NCBI GenBank assembly: GCA_046339595.1
Contig: JBKDUF010000046.1
Coordinates: 7,901-71,900 of the forward strand
Direction of reading: 5' to 3'
Source of the DNA: Ga0077527 sp021300125
Lineage (GTDB): Bacteria > Pseudomonadota > Gammaproteobacteria > Burkholderiales > SG8-41
DNA: 64,000 nucleotides
A program made the position numbers and the translations under genes. Of the stretch, positions 1-8,715 are shown one piece after another. Each line of letters opens with the position of its first letter. Position 1 is the first letter of the stretch. The notes under the pieces were generated by a model that saw only the letters and a program-made list of their open reading frames with translations, ran no database searches and was not told the DNA's origin.

Positions 1-814
1 CGGCGCCGGCGCCGGGCATCACGCCGACGACGAAACCGATCGCGGTGCCGCGGCCGATCGCGCCCAAGCTTTCGCGGATTTCCTGGAAGGAGATGTACAG
101 CCGGTGTTTGATCACCGACTTGGCCTCGCCGCTGCGCAGTTCATTGGTGTTGAGCAGCACCTCGGACACCGCGAAGAGGCCGATGGTGACGATCAGGAAC
201 TCGATGCCGTCGAGCATTTCGGCAATGCCGAAGGTGAAGCGCGCGACGCCGGTGACATCGGTGCCCATGGTAGAGATCATCAGGCCGAGGGTCATCGCCA
301 TCAACCCCTTCACCAGCGAGCCGCCGGACAGTGCAGCGACCGACGACAGGCCGAACACCATCAGCACGAAATACTCCGGCGGACCGAAGTTCAGCGCCCA
401 TTCGGCGATACGCGGCGCGAAGAGCATCAGCGCTACCACACCAAGTGTGCCAGCAATAAAAGAACCGATGGCAGAGATACACAGCGCCGACCCCGCCCTG
501 CCCTGCAGCGCCATCTGGTGACCGTCAAGGCAGGTCACCACGGAGGACGATTCGCCCGGCACGTTGAGCAGGATCGAGGTGGTCGAACCGCCGTACATCG
601 CGCCGCAGTAAAGCGCGGCGAGCATGATGATGGCGCCCACCGGGTTCATGTTGAGCACGATCGGCAGCAGCATCGCCAGCGCGCCGGCGGGTCCGATGCC
701 CGGCAATACGCCGATCACCGTGCCGAGGACAGCACCGATGAGGGCAAACAGCAGGTTCTGGGGTTGCAGCGCGGTCTCGAATCCACCCATCAGCAGTGGC
801 AGCACGTCGCCCAT
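1..814 (-). CDS. tctA: TctA-family large permease subunit (partial, runs off the window)
   Basis: The reading frame starts at 814 and is still open at base 1, giving about 271 residues of the N-terminal half. It is very hydrophobic. The start (MGDVLPLLMGG), the early GVLPGIGPAGA loop and the YGGSTTSILLNVPGE segment are typical of TctA, the 12-helix subunit of tripartite tricarboxylate transporters. It follows tctB with a 3-bp gap and tctC lies upstream, the usual receptor-small-large order. It should sit in the inner membrane and import a carboxylate delivered by the periplasmic receptor. The substrate cannot be read from sequence. Confidence 0.93.
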   Translation of the reverse strand, partial: MGDVLPLLMGGFETALQPQNLLFALIGAVLGTVIGVLPGIGPAGALAMLLPIVLNMNPVGAIIMLAALYCGAMYGGSTTSILLNVPGESSSVVTCLDGHQMALQGRAGSALCISAIGSFIAGTLGVVALMLFAPRIAEWALNFGPPEYFVLMVFGLSSVAALSGGSLVKGLMAMTLGLMISTMGTDVTGVARFTFGIAEMLDGIEFLIVTIGLFAVSEVLLNTNELRSGEAKSVIKHRLYISFQEIRESLGAIGRGTAIGFVVGVMPGAGA

Positions 815-817
815 GAT

Positions 818-1294
818 TCAGCCCTGGAAAAAGCGGGCCAGCGGCCCGAGAGGCAGCCGGATGTCCAGCAGATAATGAAACAGCCCGAACACCACCCCGG
901 TCACGGCCGCACTGTAGCCGAGGATGCCCGTCCAGCTGGGATGCCCGAAGTAGCGGAAGGTGATCACCAGAAACAACGGTGTCGCAATCAGGAACCCGAG
1001 GTCCTCGAACACCAGGGCATAAGCCAGCAGCATGGCCGCCGGCACCAGCGCCGTGATGTCCGATCCTCCGTCATCCGCCTTGTCCTTCTTGCCGTCGGAG
1101 CCGCCCTGCAGCAGCAGCAGGATGCTCAGCAGGATGCCCAGCGCCGTCAGCAGCCGGTTGAAAAATGCCGGGCCGATCACATCCCCCTGCAGCGCGGCGG
1201 TGAGCTGGGTGCCGCCCCAGCCGTAGACCAGGACAACCCCGAGGAAAAGTAACGCACCGATGCGGCCGGCGCCGAGCGAAAATTTCATGCGCAT
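818..1294 (-). CDS. tctB: TctB-family small permease subunit
   Basis: 158 residues with about four hydrophobic segments and a charged central loop (GSDGKKDKADD), as in TctB, the small membrane subunit of tripartite tricarboxylate transporters. The ATG at 1294 is preceded by GGGAG at a normal distance; the next ATG, two codons further in, is also possible. The gene lies between tctC and tctA in one operon. Sequence conservation in TctB is low, so the call rests on size, topology and position. Confidence 0.88.
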   Translation of the reverse strand: MRMKFSLGAGRIGALLFLGVVLVYGWGGTQLTAALQGDVIGPAFFNRLLTALGILLSILLLLQGGSDGKKDKADDGGSDITALVPAAMLLAYALVFEDLGFLIATPLFLVITFRYFGHPSWTGILGYSAAVTGVVFGLFHYLLDIRLPLGPLARFFQG

Positions 1295-1327
1295 GCGAAC
1301 TCCCAATCTTCCATGTCCCGTCGCGTA

Positions 1328-2311
1328 TCAATTGCCGGGTTTGAGGAGGCTCATCTCCTTGTTCAGGCGCATATAGGTCTTTTCCTCTTCTTCGAAGAAG
1401 GCAACCAGCGCCGGCCCCGTGGTCCAGCTGTCGACCAGCGCGTTGCGGGAAACGTACTCCTTCCACTGCTTGGTCTCGCGCACCTTGGCCAGTGCCTGCA
1501 CCCAATACTGGGCGGCCTCGGCGCTGATGCCTTGGGGCGCCATCACACCGCGGAACTGCTTCGGGAAACGCGCGTTTATGCCAACATCCTGAAACCGCGG
1601 AACATCCGGCAACAGTTCAAGCCGCTCAGTCGCAGCCAGCGCACGCAACTTGCCGGCCTTGACGTGCTGCGCCATCTCCGCCGGATTTTCCATCATGAAA
1701 TGCACATGTTTGCCGAGCAACTGCGGAATCGCCTCTCCGGCGCCGCGAAACGGAGTGTAGGAAAACTGCACACCGCCAAAATCCTCGAAAATCTTGCCCG
1801 CCATCGATGCACTGCTGCCATAGGAACCACCGCCCTGCAGGATCTGCTTGGGTTTTTGCCTTGCCGCATCCAGCAGGTCTCGCGGCGTACGCCATGAGCT
1901 CTCGGCATTGACCACCAGCAGCATTGGGTCTACCGCCATCAGCGCGATCGGCGTGAAACTGCGCCAGCCCGTATCGGAATTGATGAGCAGCGGCAGGTTG
2001 AGGCTCTGCGGCGTGTAGGCTGCCAGCATGTGCGGGTTGCCCTTGTTCTGGAAGGTCACATAGCGGCGAGCCTTCTCACCCTGGGAACCGGTCACCGACT
2101 CCACCGCAACCTGGCGGGGCACGATCTTGTTCTTGTTCATGATGTCGGCAATCTCTCGCAACATCAGCTCGTTACCTGTGCCAGGCGCGGAATGGGTGAC
2201 CATGACCACGCGCTCGGTAGGCGCCCATTGCGCGAGTGCGCTGCCAGTAACGGACAACGCCAGCGCGCCCGCGGTGATTGCAGCAGTACGGCAGAAAGTC
2301 GTGCCATTCAT
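1328..2311 (-). CDS. tctC: Bug/TctC-type periplasmic solute receptor of the tct operon
   Basis: 327 residues. A signal peptide covers about residues 1-27 (cleavage after GSALA). The mature part is a tripartite tricarboxylate receptor (Bug family), with the GxGxE-type ligand loop near the N terminus (TVTHSAPGTGNELM-like) and a KQILQGGGSYG motif in place of the usual LNYAS segment. A strong GGAGGAG precedes the ATG at 2311. It is encoded directly before tctB and tctA, so it is probably the cognate receptor of this transporter. It is closest in style to the second receptor at the head of the same operon (5337-6317); both have an unusual ILQGGG stretch. Confidence 0.9.
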   Translation of the reverse strand: MNGTTFCRTAAITAGALALSVTGSALAQWAPTERVVMVTHSAPGTGNELMLREIADIMNKNKIVPRQVAVESVTGSQGEKARRYVTFQNKGNPHMLAAYTPQSLNLPLLINSDTGWRSFTPIALMAVDPMLLVVNAESSWRTPRDLLDAARQKPKQILQGGGSYGSSASMAGKIFEDFGGVQFSYTPFRGAGEAIPQLLGKHVHFMMENPAEMAQHVKAGKLRALAATERLELLPDVPRFQDVGINARFPKQFRGVMAPQGISAEAAQYWVQALAKVRETKQWKEYVSRNALVDSWTTGPALVAFFEEEEKTYMRLNKEMSLLKPGN

Positions 2312-2378
2312 GATGGTCTCCTCCATGCGGCTCTTACGCCGCACTTGATTTGTGGTTGCTGTCCTGTTGCGTTGTTGC

Positions 2379-3359
2379 CTATGTCCTGCTGCCGAAGCCG
2401 GGCAGGTAGACCGGCCCGTCCTCGATGCCATCCACCGGCGGACCGCTCATGCCGTGGCTGGTGTCCTTGGCGACAAAGGTAAGCACGTCGCCGGCCGCCG
2501 ATGCAATCGCGCTGTGGCGCACGCCCGGCGGCAGGTGCGTCACCGAGTTCGGCGGCGCCTCCACCGCATGGCCGTCGATTTCGTAGAGCATGGTGCCGCT
2601 CAGCACGAAACTGAACTGTTCGTTGGGATGGGTGTGCAGTTTGGTGCCGCTGCCAACCCCCTTGTGGATATGTCCGACCTGCACTTTTTCACCCCGCAGC
2701 GCGGCGCCGAATGATGACGATTTCCCGGAGATGAAGTTGCGCGGGATCACCTGCGCGCTGGTCGGCCACTCCGGCACGGCATCGAGATGCTCGATGTCGT
2801 AGACGTACTGGATTTTCCGGCCCGACCCGTTTTTTGTCTGTGGCTCCGGCAGGCCATCAGGGCCCGGCTTCCATTCGTTGTCGCCCTTCCCGAAACCGGG
2901 CAGGTGCCGCGGGCCGTTGTAGACACCGTCGATCGGCGGACCAACGATGCCGTGGCGGGTATCCTTGACCGCGTAGAAAATCACATCCTCTTCGGCGCTA
3001 GACACGTGGCTGTGCGGCATGCCGGCGGGGATATGCACGACATGCCCCTTCGGCACGCGAAACACCTGGCCGTCCATGTCCGCGATCAGGGTGCCCTGAA
3101 TCACGTAATTGAACTGTTCGTTGGGATGGGTATGGATCTTGGAGCCGGTACCGCGCGGCTTGTGCACCAGCGCAACCTGCAAACGCTCCCCCTTGACCAC
3201 AGCCCCAACGGAAGTTGACTTTCCGGTGGCCAGCGTCTCGCCAGATAGCAGCCGCCGCGGGGATACTTTTGCGCTGCTAGGCCCCTCCGGCACGCGGTCC
3301 AGTTCCTCGAAGCGGTAAATATGGCGAACCGGTGGTGCTTCCCGTGTTATCGCTGACAT
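2379..3359 (-). CDS. Double-cupin protein, copy A
   Basis: 326 residues made of two homologous cupin units. Unit 1 carries HTH at 76-78, E81 and H116; unit 2 carries HTH at 242-244 and E247 followed by PPGVRH. These fit cupin motifs 1 and 2, so each unit probably binds a divalent metal. Each unit ends with the signature KDT(R/S)HG followed by GPP and DG. It starts at 3359 after GGAGGG. It is a paralogue of the next gene upstream (3457-4443). Cupins of this kind include ring-cleaving dioxygenases, isomerases and lyases; the reaction is unknown. Operon position with TctABC suggests it acts on the imported carboxylate. Confidence 0.85.
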   Translation of the reverse strand: MSAITREAPPVRHIYRFEELDRVPEGPSSAKVSPRRLLSGETLATGKSTSVGAVVKGERLQVALVHKPRGTGSKIHTHPNEQFNYVIQGTLIADMDGQVFRVPKGHVVHIPAGMPHSHVSSAEEDVIFYAVKDTRHGIVGPPIDGVYNGPRHLPGFGKGDNEWKPGPDGLPEPQTKNGSGRKIQYVYDIEHLDAVPEWPTSAQVIPRNFISGKSSSFGAALRGEKVQVGHIHKGVGSGTKLHTHPNEQFSFVLSGTMLYEIDGHAVEAPPNSVTHLPPGVRHSAIASAAGDVLTFVAKDTSHGMSGPPVDGIEDGPVYLPGFGSRT

Positions 3360-3456
3360 ACTGCCCTCCTCAGTGGGTGCGGCCCGGCCGGATCGGGCGT
3401 ACACCCGGATCCGGCCCCGCCGCGGCCTTCGTTCGGTTTGCGGTAACGCCCTGACC

Positions 3457-4443
3457 TTACTTCTTTGGCCCGAAGCCCGGCAGGAAACGCGGGCCGTCCT
3501 CGATGCCGTCGATCGGCGGGCCCGAGAGACCGTGGCGGGTGTCCTTGGCCACAAAAAACAGCACATCGCCATCGGCCGAGGCCACGCAGGAATGCACCAC
3601 GCCAGCAGGCATGTGGATCGCATGGTTGCGCGGCACCATAACACCTTCCTGGCCGTCGATGTCGGCAACCAGCGCGCCTTCCAGCACCAGATTGAACTGC
3701 TCGTTGGGGTGTGTGTGCAGCTTTGAGCCCGACCCACGACCCTTGCGGATCAGACCGACCTGGACCTTCTCGCCGACCAGTGCAGCGCCGAAAGACGAAG
3801 ACTTGCCCGAGACCTTGCCCGTGGGCAGCACCTTGGCGCTGCAGGGACCTTCCGGCACCTTGTCGAGCTCATCCCATTTGTAGACGTAGCGCACCTTTTC
3901 CTCGGATACCCGCGGGCTCTGCGCAATGAGTTCTCCGTCGGGGCTGACCGGCCACTCGTTTTCGGACTTGCCGCCGAACCCCTTCAGCGCGCGCGGGCCG
4001 TTGAGCTTGCCGTCGACCGGCGGTCCGACGATGCCGTGACGCGTGTCCTTGGCAGCGATGAAGTGCACATCCTCCTCGGGACTGGCAACATGCGAGTGCG
4101 GCATCCCGGCCGGAATGTGGATGACATGGCCGGCCGGCACGCGCAGCACCTGCCCGTCGATGTCGGCGATCAGCGTGCCCTTGAGCACGTAATTGAACTG
4201 CTCGTTGGGATGGGTGTGCAGCTTGGAACCGGTGCCGCGCGGCTTGAACACCCAGGCCACATGCACGTGGGTGCCTGACAGCACCGGCCCGCGAGTGGTG
4301 GACTTGCCGGTATCCAGCGTTTCACCGGACAGCAGCCGGGTCGGCGCCACGCTGCAGCTGTTGGTGCCTTCCGGCACCGCATCCAGCGCATCCAGGTTGT
4401 AGACGAAGCGTTTCCGGACTTTCTCCTGGGTTGCCGTGCTCAT
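3457..4443 (-). CDS. Double-cupin protein, copy B
   Basis: 328 residues, again two cupin units. HTHPNEQF occurs near 76-83 and 243-250, and the KDTRHG/GPP signature closes both units. It aligns along its length with copy A, so the pair arose by tandem gene duplication after an older internal duplication. The start at 4443 has GGAGGAG upstream. It is co-transcribed with copy A, a third cupin gene and two Bug receptors. The metal ligands are intact in all four units, so activity is expected, but the substrate is not recognisable. Confidence 0.85.
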   Translation of the reverse strand: MSTATQEKVRKRFVYNLDALDAVPEGTNSCSVAPTRLLSGETLDTGKSTTRGPVLSGTHVHVAWVFKPRGTGSKLHTHPNEQFNYVLKGTLIADIDGQVLRVPAGHVIHIPAGMPHSHVASPEEDVHFIAAKDTRHGIVGPPVDGKLNGPRALKGFGGKSENEWPVSPDGELIAQSPRVSEEKVRYVYKWDELDKVPEGPCSAKVLPTGKVSGKSSSFGAALVGEKVQVGLIRKGRGSGSKLHTHPNEQFNLVLEGALVADIDGQEGVMVPRNHAIHMPAGVVHSCVASADGDVLFFVAKDTRHGLSGPPIDGIEDGPRFLPGFGPKK

Positions 4444-4473
4444 GCCTCTGCTCCTCCTGTGTCAAGTTTCGTT

Positions 4474-5301
4474 TCAGCCCCGCCAGTTGTCCGCGGCACC
4501 ATTGCGTTCGATTTCGGCTTCCAGCGCCGGGGTTGACCGGACCATGGCGTAGCGGGCATTTTCCTTTCCCGCGACATTCCAGCACCAGGGTTTGCCTTTC
4601 GGCATGTGGATCAGGTCACCGGAGGAAACGCGCTTTTTCTCGCCATCGACTTCCGCATCCAGCGCACCCCGGATCACGTAGATGAAAATCTCGTGCGGCG
4701 AAGCCCCGCTCTCGCGACCGTAGCCGGCCGGCGACTCGATGAGGCCGAAAGCCAGCTTGGCGCCTTCTACCCACTGCTCCCAGTGCGCCGATGCCGGCGG
4801 TGCATCCAGTGAATCGATCATCGGATAGAAGCAGCGGCCGAGCCCCTCGATGATGGCCTGGGATTTCTGTGGCGCCTTCTCCTGCCCCGGCCACTTGCCC
4901 TCCTTGAGGGCCTTCGCCACCTGCGTCGCTGAGGGTGCCTCGTCCGGAAGCGATTCGTCAGCGGCCGAACCAATCAGGGTCCACGTGCGGTCCTTGATAT
5001 ACAGGTATTGCACCTCCCCGTCCTCGGTCGCGCGGAAGCTGTGGCGCGCGCAGGAGGGCACATGAACAAAGGTCCCGGGCGGCACAATCTGACGGTCCTG
5101 GCCGACCACGCAGTTGATCTTGCCGGTGATCGGGAAGGTCATCAGCTCGGTGGGGTGGTAGTGCATTTCCGAGCCGGTTCCGGCGCGCTTGATGTTGATG
5201 CGGAAATACATGTACTGGCCTTCGATCACCGGCCCCTCGCCGCTCGACAGGTGGGGGTTGAGGTGGTGGCGCTTCATCTCGTGGAGTCGGAAAAACGGCA
5301 C
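4474..5301 (-). CDS. Double-cupin protein, divergent third copy
   Basis: 275 residues. The N-terminal cupin has H47, H49, E52 and H87 (MHYHPTELM), a full metal site. The C-terminal cupin keeps a PHE sequence and an HMPKGKPW stretch but lacks a clear HxH pair, so it may be structural only. The GTG start at 5301 is chosen because GGAG lies 6 nt upstream; an internal ATG at 5277 is less well placed. It is only distantly related to the two neighbouring cupin genes. It is cotranscribed with them and may catalyse a separate step or bind the same substrate. Confidence 0.8.
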   Translation of the reverse strand: MPFFRLHEMKRHHLNPHLSSGEGPVIEGQYMYFRINIKRAGTGSEMHYHPTELMTFPITGKINCVVGQDRQIVPPGTFVHVPSCARHSFRATEDGEVQYLYIKDRTWTLIGSAADESLPDEAPSATQVAKALKEGKWPGQEKAPQKSQAIIEGLGRCFYPMIDSLDAPPASAHWEQWVEGAKLAFGLIESPAGYGRESGASPHEIFIYVIRGALDAEVDGEKKRVSSGDLIHMPKGKPWCWNVAGKENARYAMVRSTPALEAEIERNGAADNWRG

Positions 5302-5336
5302 GGCAATCTCCAGTATTCAAAAACCCTTCACCGCCA

Positions 5337-6317
5337 TCACTGCTTGGCCGCAACCTCGGCCAGCACCTTGGCGTACAGCTTCTCTTCGCTGTCGATAAAC
5401 GCAGCAAGCTCGGCGCCGACGATCCACTCCTCGACCAGTCCGTTCTGCCTGACGTAGTTTTTCCACTCCGGCGTCTGCCGGGCGCGTTCCATCGCGGCGA
5501 CGTAAAAATTCACGGCCTCCTGCGAAATACCCGGCGGCGCCACCAGCCCGCGGAATTGCTTGAGCACGCGGAACTTGTAGCCTAGGGATGCGAAGGTCGG
5601 CAGACCGGGGTATTGCTCGGCGGGATGCAGGCTGGCGAGGGGGCGTATGCGGCCGGTCTTGACATGCTGGTCCGCCTCGGAGGGCTGCTCCAGCACGAAA
5701 TGGACATGCCCGCCCAGCAGCGCAACCACGGCCTCGGCACTGGAACGAAAAGGCGTGTAGGAAAACTCCACGCCCCTTTCACGGGCGAGGTCGCGGCCGG
5801 CAATCGATGGCGGCGCGCCGAAACCGCCGCCGCCCTGAAGTATCGCCCGCGGCTTCTGGCGGGCGCTGGCAATCATGTCGTTCATGTTCTTCCACGGCAG
5901 CCCGGCGTGCACATACAGCACCATCGGCTCGACCACTGCTATGGCGATCGGTGTGAAGCTCTTGACCGTGACGTCTGACTTGGCGTTGAGCGGCGCAACG
6001 ATCAATTGCGGCGAGAATCCGAACAGGACATTGGGATTGCCGCGGCTTTGCACCGCGACATGGCGCCGCGCGCGGTCGCCACCCGCACCGCTCATGTTCT
6101 CGACGGTGATCCTGGACTGCACAATCCGGTTTTTTTCCCAGGCCGCCGCCACCTGCCGCAGGAACATGTCGACACCGGAGCCAGGCCCGGCATGGGTGAC
6201 CATGGTTAGCCGGTCGCCGGGCGCCCATTCAGCGGCACGCGCCGGAAGCGCATGCAGCAGGGTCAGGGTAAGGGCCAATGCAAGGACCGGGCCAAGCAAA
6301 TGCCTGAGCGGGCTCAT
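5337..6317 (-). CDS. Bug-type periplasmic receptor, first gene of the cupin operon
   Basis: 326 residues with a signal peptide (about 1-28, ending PARA). The mature sequence is a Bug/TctC receptor and carries ILQGGGGFG, matching the tctC gene at the far end of the same operon. It is the first gene after the divergent LysR regulator. Two related receptors flanking three cupin genes and one TctAB pair suggest either two substrates or different affinities for one substrate. Function in uptake is inferred from the family; some Bug proteins instead act as sensors. Confidence 0.88.
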   Translation of the reverse strand: MSPLRHLLGPVLALALTLTLLHALPARAAEWAPGDRLTMVTHAGPGSGVDMFLRQVAAAWEKNRIVQSRITVENMSGAGGDRARRHVAVQSRGNPNVLFGFSPQLIVAPLNAKSDVTVKSFTPIAIAVVEPMVLYVHAGLPWKNMNDMIASARQKPRAILQGGGGFGAPPSIAGRDLARERGVEFSYTPFRSSAEAVVALLGGHVHFVLEQPSEADQHVKTGRIRPLASLHPAEQYPGLPTFASLGYKFRVLKQFRGLVAPPGISQEAVNFYVAAMERARQTPEWKNYVRQNGLVEEWIVGAELAAFIDSEEKLYAKVLAEVAAKQ

Positions 6318-6474
6318 GTTTCCTCCTCGAAAACGGTGTGTACGGACCCATGCTTGGCGACCGCTGTTGTTTTCGAACTGTATTCATCGACCATGCATAG
6401 AACAAATGCTTTTTGTTTATTGAAATCATCGATAACATCTATGCCAACCAAGACGCCCGCGGAGGGTTTGCATC
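6318..6474. promoter_or_regulatory. Divergent promoter/operator region of the cupin-tct operon and its LysR gene
   Basis: A 157-bp divergent gap with a strikingly AT-rich centre (about 6380-6440) in otherwise GC-rich DNA. It contains an inverted repeat AACAAA-N5-TTTGTT at 6401-6417 and two direct copies of TCATCGA (6384-6390 and 6426-6432) flanking it. LysR proteins usually bind dyads in such divergent spacers, so this is a reasonable operator candidate. No promoter boxes are assigned. Confidence 0.45.
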
Positions 6475-7398
6475 GTGGAACTCCGACATCTGCACTACTT
6501 CCTGAAAATCGCCGAAACCGGGAGCTTCACTCAGGCAGCAGCGGCATTGCGGGTGACCCAGCCCACGCTGTCCCACCAGATCAGGCAACTGGAACAGGAA
6601 ATCGGGTCGCCCCTGTTCGACCGCATGGGCCGCAGCATCCGCATCACCCAGACCGGCCGCGTCCTGCGTGACCATGCCGAGCGTGCGCTGCGCGAACTGG
6701 AATCAGGGCTGGCCTCGGTGACCGCCCTGGACGAAATGGCGCATGGCAGCCTGCGTATCGGGGTATTCCGCTCATTCGGCAATTCACCGCTGCCCGGCGT
6801 GCTTGCAGACTTCCACAATGCCTATCCCGGCATTCACGCCTCGGTGCTGGAAATGTCGCTGTCTGACATGGAAGAGGGACTGATCAGCGGCAGCATCGAC
6901 CTTGCCATCACCACCTACCTGCCGGCCACTTCATCGAAGCTCACCTCCGAAACACTGTTCAAGGAACCCTTGGTGCTCGCTGTGGGAGCCCGGCACGAGT
7001 GGTATGGGCGCACGAGTATTCCACTCGAGAAGCTCGAGTCCGTGAAACTCGTGCTCCGGCCAGCGGGAGCACCTTCACGCAGGCTGATCGAGCAGTGCTT
7101 TGCCGCGCGCAAGCTCAAGCCCACGGTGGTCATGGAAATGAACAGCAGCGAGGCCGCGCTCGCCACCGTCAGGAGCAGCGGGCTGGCCACCATCTGCGCA
7201 AAACGCGCCCTCGCGGATGCCACAGGACTCTCCGCAATACGGATTGAGGCGCCGGAATTGCGGCGCCATGGCGCGATCCTCTGGCACCGGCATCGCCATC
7301 GCCCCAGAGCCGCGGCAATCTTCGCGGACATGGCCAAGCAGGCTTACGCCATCAACCGGGCAGAGCATGCCGGTTGTGTGCGCGGCAAACCGCGCTGA
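6475..7398 (+). CDS. LysR-family transcriptional regulator
   Basis: 307 residues. A winged helix-turn-helix occupies about residues 1-60 (FLKIAETGSFTQAAAALR followed by TQPTLSHQIRQLE), with the LysR substrate-binding fold after residue 90. The GTG start at 6475 is supported by GGAGGG 8 nt upstream. The C-terminal end is slightly long and basic. It is divergent from the Bug-cupin-TctCBA operon, so it probably controls that operon in response to a pathway metabolite. It resembles the CynR/Cbl-like subgroup only in general terms. Confidence 0.92.
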   Translation: MELRHLHYFLKIAETGSFTQAAAALRVTQPTLSHQIRQLEQEIGSPLFDRMGRSIRITQTGRVLRDHAERALRELESGLASVTALDEMAHGSLRIGVFRSFGNSPLPGVLADFHNAYPGIHASVLEMSLSDMEEGLISGSIDLAITTYLPATSSKLTSETLFKEPLVLAVGARHEWYGRTSIPLEKLESVKLVLRPAGAPSRRLIEQCFAARKLKPTVVMEMNSSEAALATVRSSGLATICAKRALADATGLSAIRIEAPELRRHGAILWHRHRHRPRAAAIFADMAKQAYAINRAEHAGCVRGKPR

Positions 7399-7442
7399 TG
7401 GATAATGGCTATCCCGTATGTGACCTGCCACTGATCAGCGCC

Positions 7443-8318
7443 ATGTCCGAGTGCCAACCCGCCATACTCCAGGCCGTGCCGCCCCTGGCACGCTTTGCCA
7501 GCTATACCCTGCACCCCGGTTCCAAACCGGCGGCCAGCCTGCGCGCGCTGGCCAGACTCGCGGACGGCGACCGCACCGTCGCGGGGCTCGGCCTCTCGCT
7601 GGTGTCAGCGCTGGGATATCACATCGAAGGGCTGCGCCCATTCCCCGAATTCAGCGGCTTCGGCATCGACATGCCTTCCACGCCGGCAGCGCTGTGGCTG
7701 TGGCTGCGCGGCAAGGACGCCGGCGAGCTGTTCCACCGCCAGCGCGAAATCAATGCGGCGATCGGCGAAGCCTTCCGTGCAAACCAGGTGATTGATGCAT
7801 TCAAACACGGCAGCGGCCGCGACATCACTGGCTACGAGGACGGTACCGAGAATCCCAAGGGAAAAAAAGCCGTGCAAGCGGCAGTCTGCACCGATAGAGG
7901 CCTCGCCGGCTCCAGCTTTGTTGCCGTGCAGCAGTGGGAACACGACCTTGAACGCTTCAACGCGATGTCACCTGCCGGACGCGACCACTGCATCGGCCGC
8001 CGTCTGTCGGACAACGCAGAACTCGACGATGCGCCAGATTCGGCGCACGTCAAACGCACCGCACAGGAAAGTTTTGATCCGGAGGCCTTCGTGGTGCGAC
8101 GCTCGATGCCGTGGACCGAGGGCCAGCGCTGCGGTCTGGTGTTCACCGCCTTCGGCCGCTCCCTCGATGCCTTTGAGGCGCAGCTGCGGCGCATGCTCGG
8201 CGTCGAGGACGGCACCAGCGACGCGCTGTTCCAGTTCACCCGGCCGCTGAGCGGCGCCTATTTCTGGTGCCCGCCGGTGAAGGGCGGCAGGCTCGACCTG
8301 TCGGCGATCGAACTCTGA
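7443..8318 (+). CDS. DyP-type haem peroxidase (YfeX-like)
   Basis: 291 residues. The DyP signature GxxDG is present as GYEDG at 130-134 (D133 distal acid), with a candidate proximal haem ligand at H202 (SAHVKRT) and a distal arginine near 219-220. Length and layout match cytosolic P-type DyPs such as YfeX; there is no signal peptide. The start at 7443 gives the N terminus usual for this group. An upstream ATG at 7398 overlaps the stop of the LysR gene, so translational coupling is an alternative. It ends one base before the convergent SnoaL-like gene. Confidence 0.9.
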   Translation: MSECQPAILQAVPPLARFASYTLHPGSKPAASLRALARLADGDRTVAGLGLSLVSALGYHIEGLRPFPEFSGFGIDMPSTPAALWLWLRGKDAGELFHRQREINAAIGEAFRANQVIDAFKHGSGRDITGYEDGTENPKGKKAVQAAVCTDRGLAGSSFVAVQQWEHDLERFNAMSPAGRDHCIGRRLSDNAELDDAPDSAHVKRTAQESFDPEAFVVRRSMPWTEGQRCGLVFTAFGRSLDAFEAQLRRMLGVEDGTSDALFQFTRPLSGAYFWCPPVKGGRLDLSAIEL

Positions 8319-8319
8319 C

Positions 8320-8715
8320 TCAGCCCGCGGTGACCTGCTTCCAGTAACTGTCCTTGGAGGCGATCAGGCCTTCGCGTACCGTGTCGATGTCGCAGCCGCG
8401 AAGGTCGACTGCAGCGCCATCGCTGCGGCGTATGGCGGTCATGCGGAAGGTGCCGACGACAAATTCACCGGCGGCGAACACCTGGGCATCGGAAAAGCGC
8501 ACGCCGTCGAGTTCCTGCGCGCGTTCGGCCAGCGCCGCACGCAGCGCCTCGCGGCTCTCGACGATGCGGCCATGCGGCGCATCGGGGCCGCGCGCCATGA
8601 TCCAGCGGACCTCCGGTGTGACCCAAGCGAGGATGCCCTCGACATCGGCGGCATCGAAGGCCTTGCCGAAGCGGCGGAACAGCCCCTGCAGCCCGGGGCC
8701 CAGCGGCACGCTCAT
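8320..8715 (-). CDS. SnoaL-like (NTF2 fold) polyketide-cyclase-type protein
   Basis: 131 residues with the NTF2-like pattern: N-terminal helix (FRRFGKAFDAADVEGILAW), then a curved sheet ending in a RGCDIDTVREGLIASKDSYW-like strand pair typical of nuclear-transport-factor-2 family proteins with a ketosteroid-isomerase-like pocket. Its ATG overlaps the stop of the upstream thioesterase (ATGA), so the two are translationally coupled. The family includes isomerases, cyclases and small binding proteins, and the reaction cannot be named. Co-occurrence with a thioesterase and a CoA transferase suggests a CoA-linked pathway. Confidence 0.75.
   Translation of the reverse strand: MSVPLGPGLQGLFRRFGKAFDAADVEGILAWVTPEVRWIMARGPDAPHGRIVESREALRAALAERAQELDGVRFSDAQVFAAGEFVVGTFRMTAIRRSDGAAVDLRGCDIDTVREGLIASKDSYWKQVTAG

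Noticed and set aside
104..1252. A 382-codon plus-strand open frame opposite tctA and tctB
   Set aside because: The minus strand encodes well-formed TctA and TctB; the plus-strand product is Gln/His/Arg-rich without family features.
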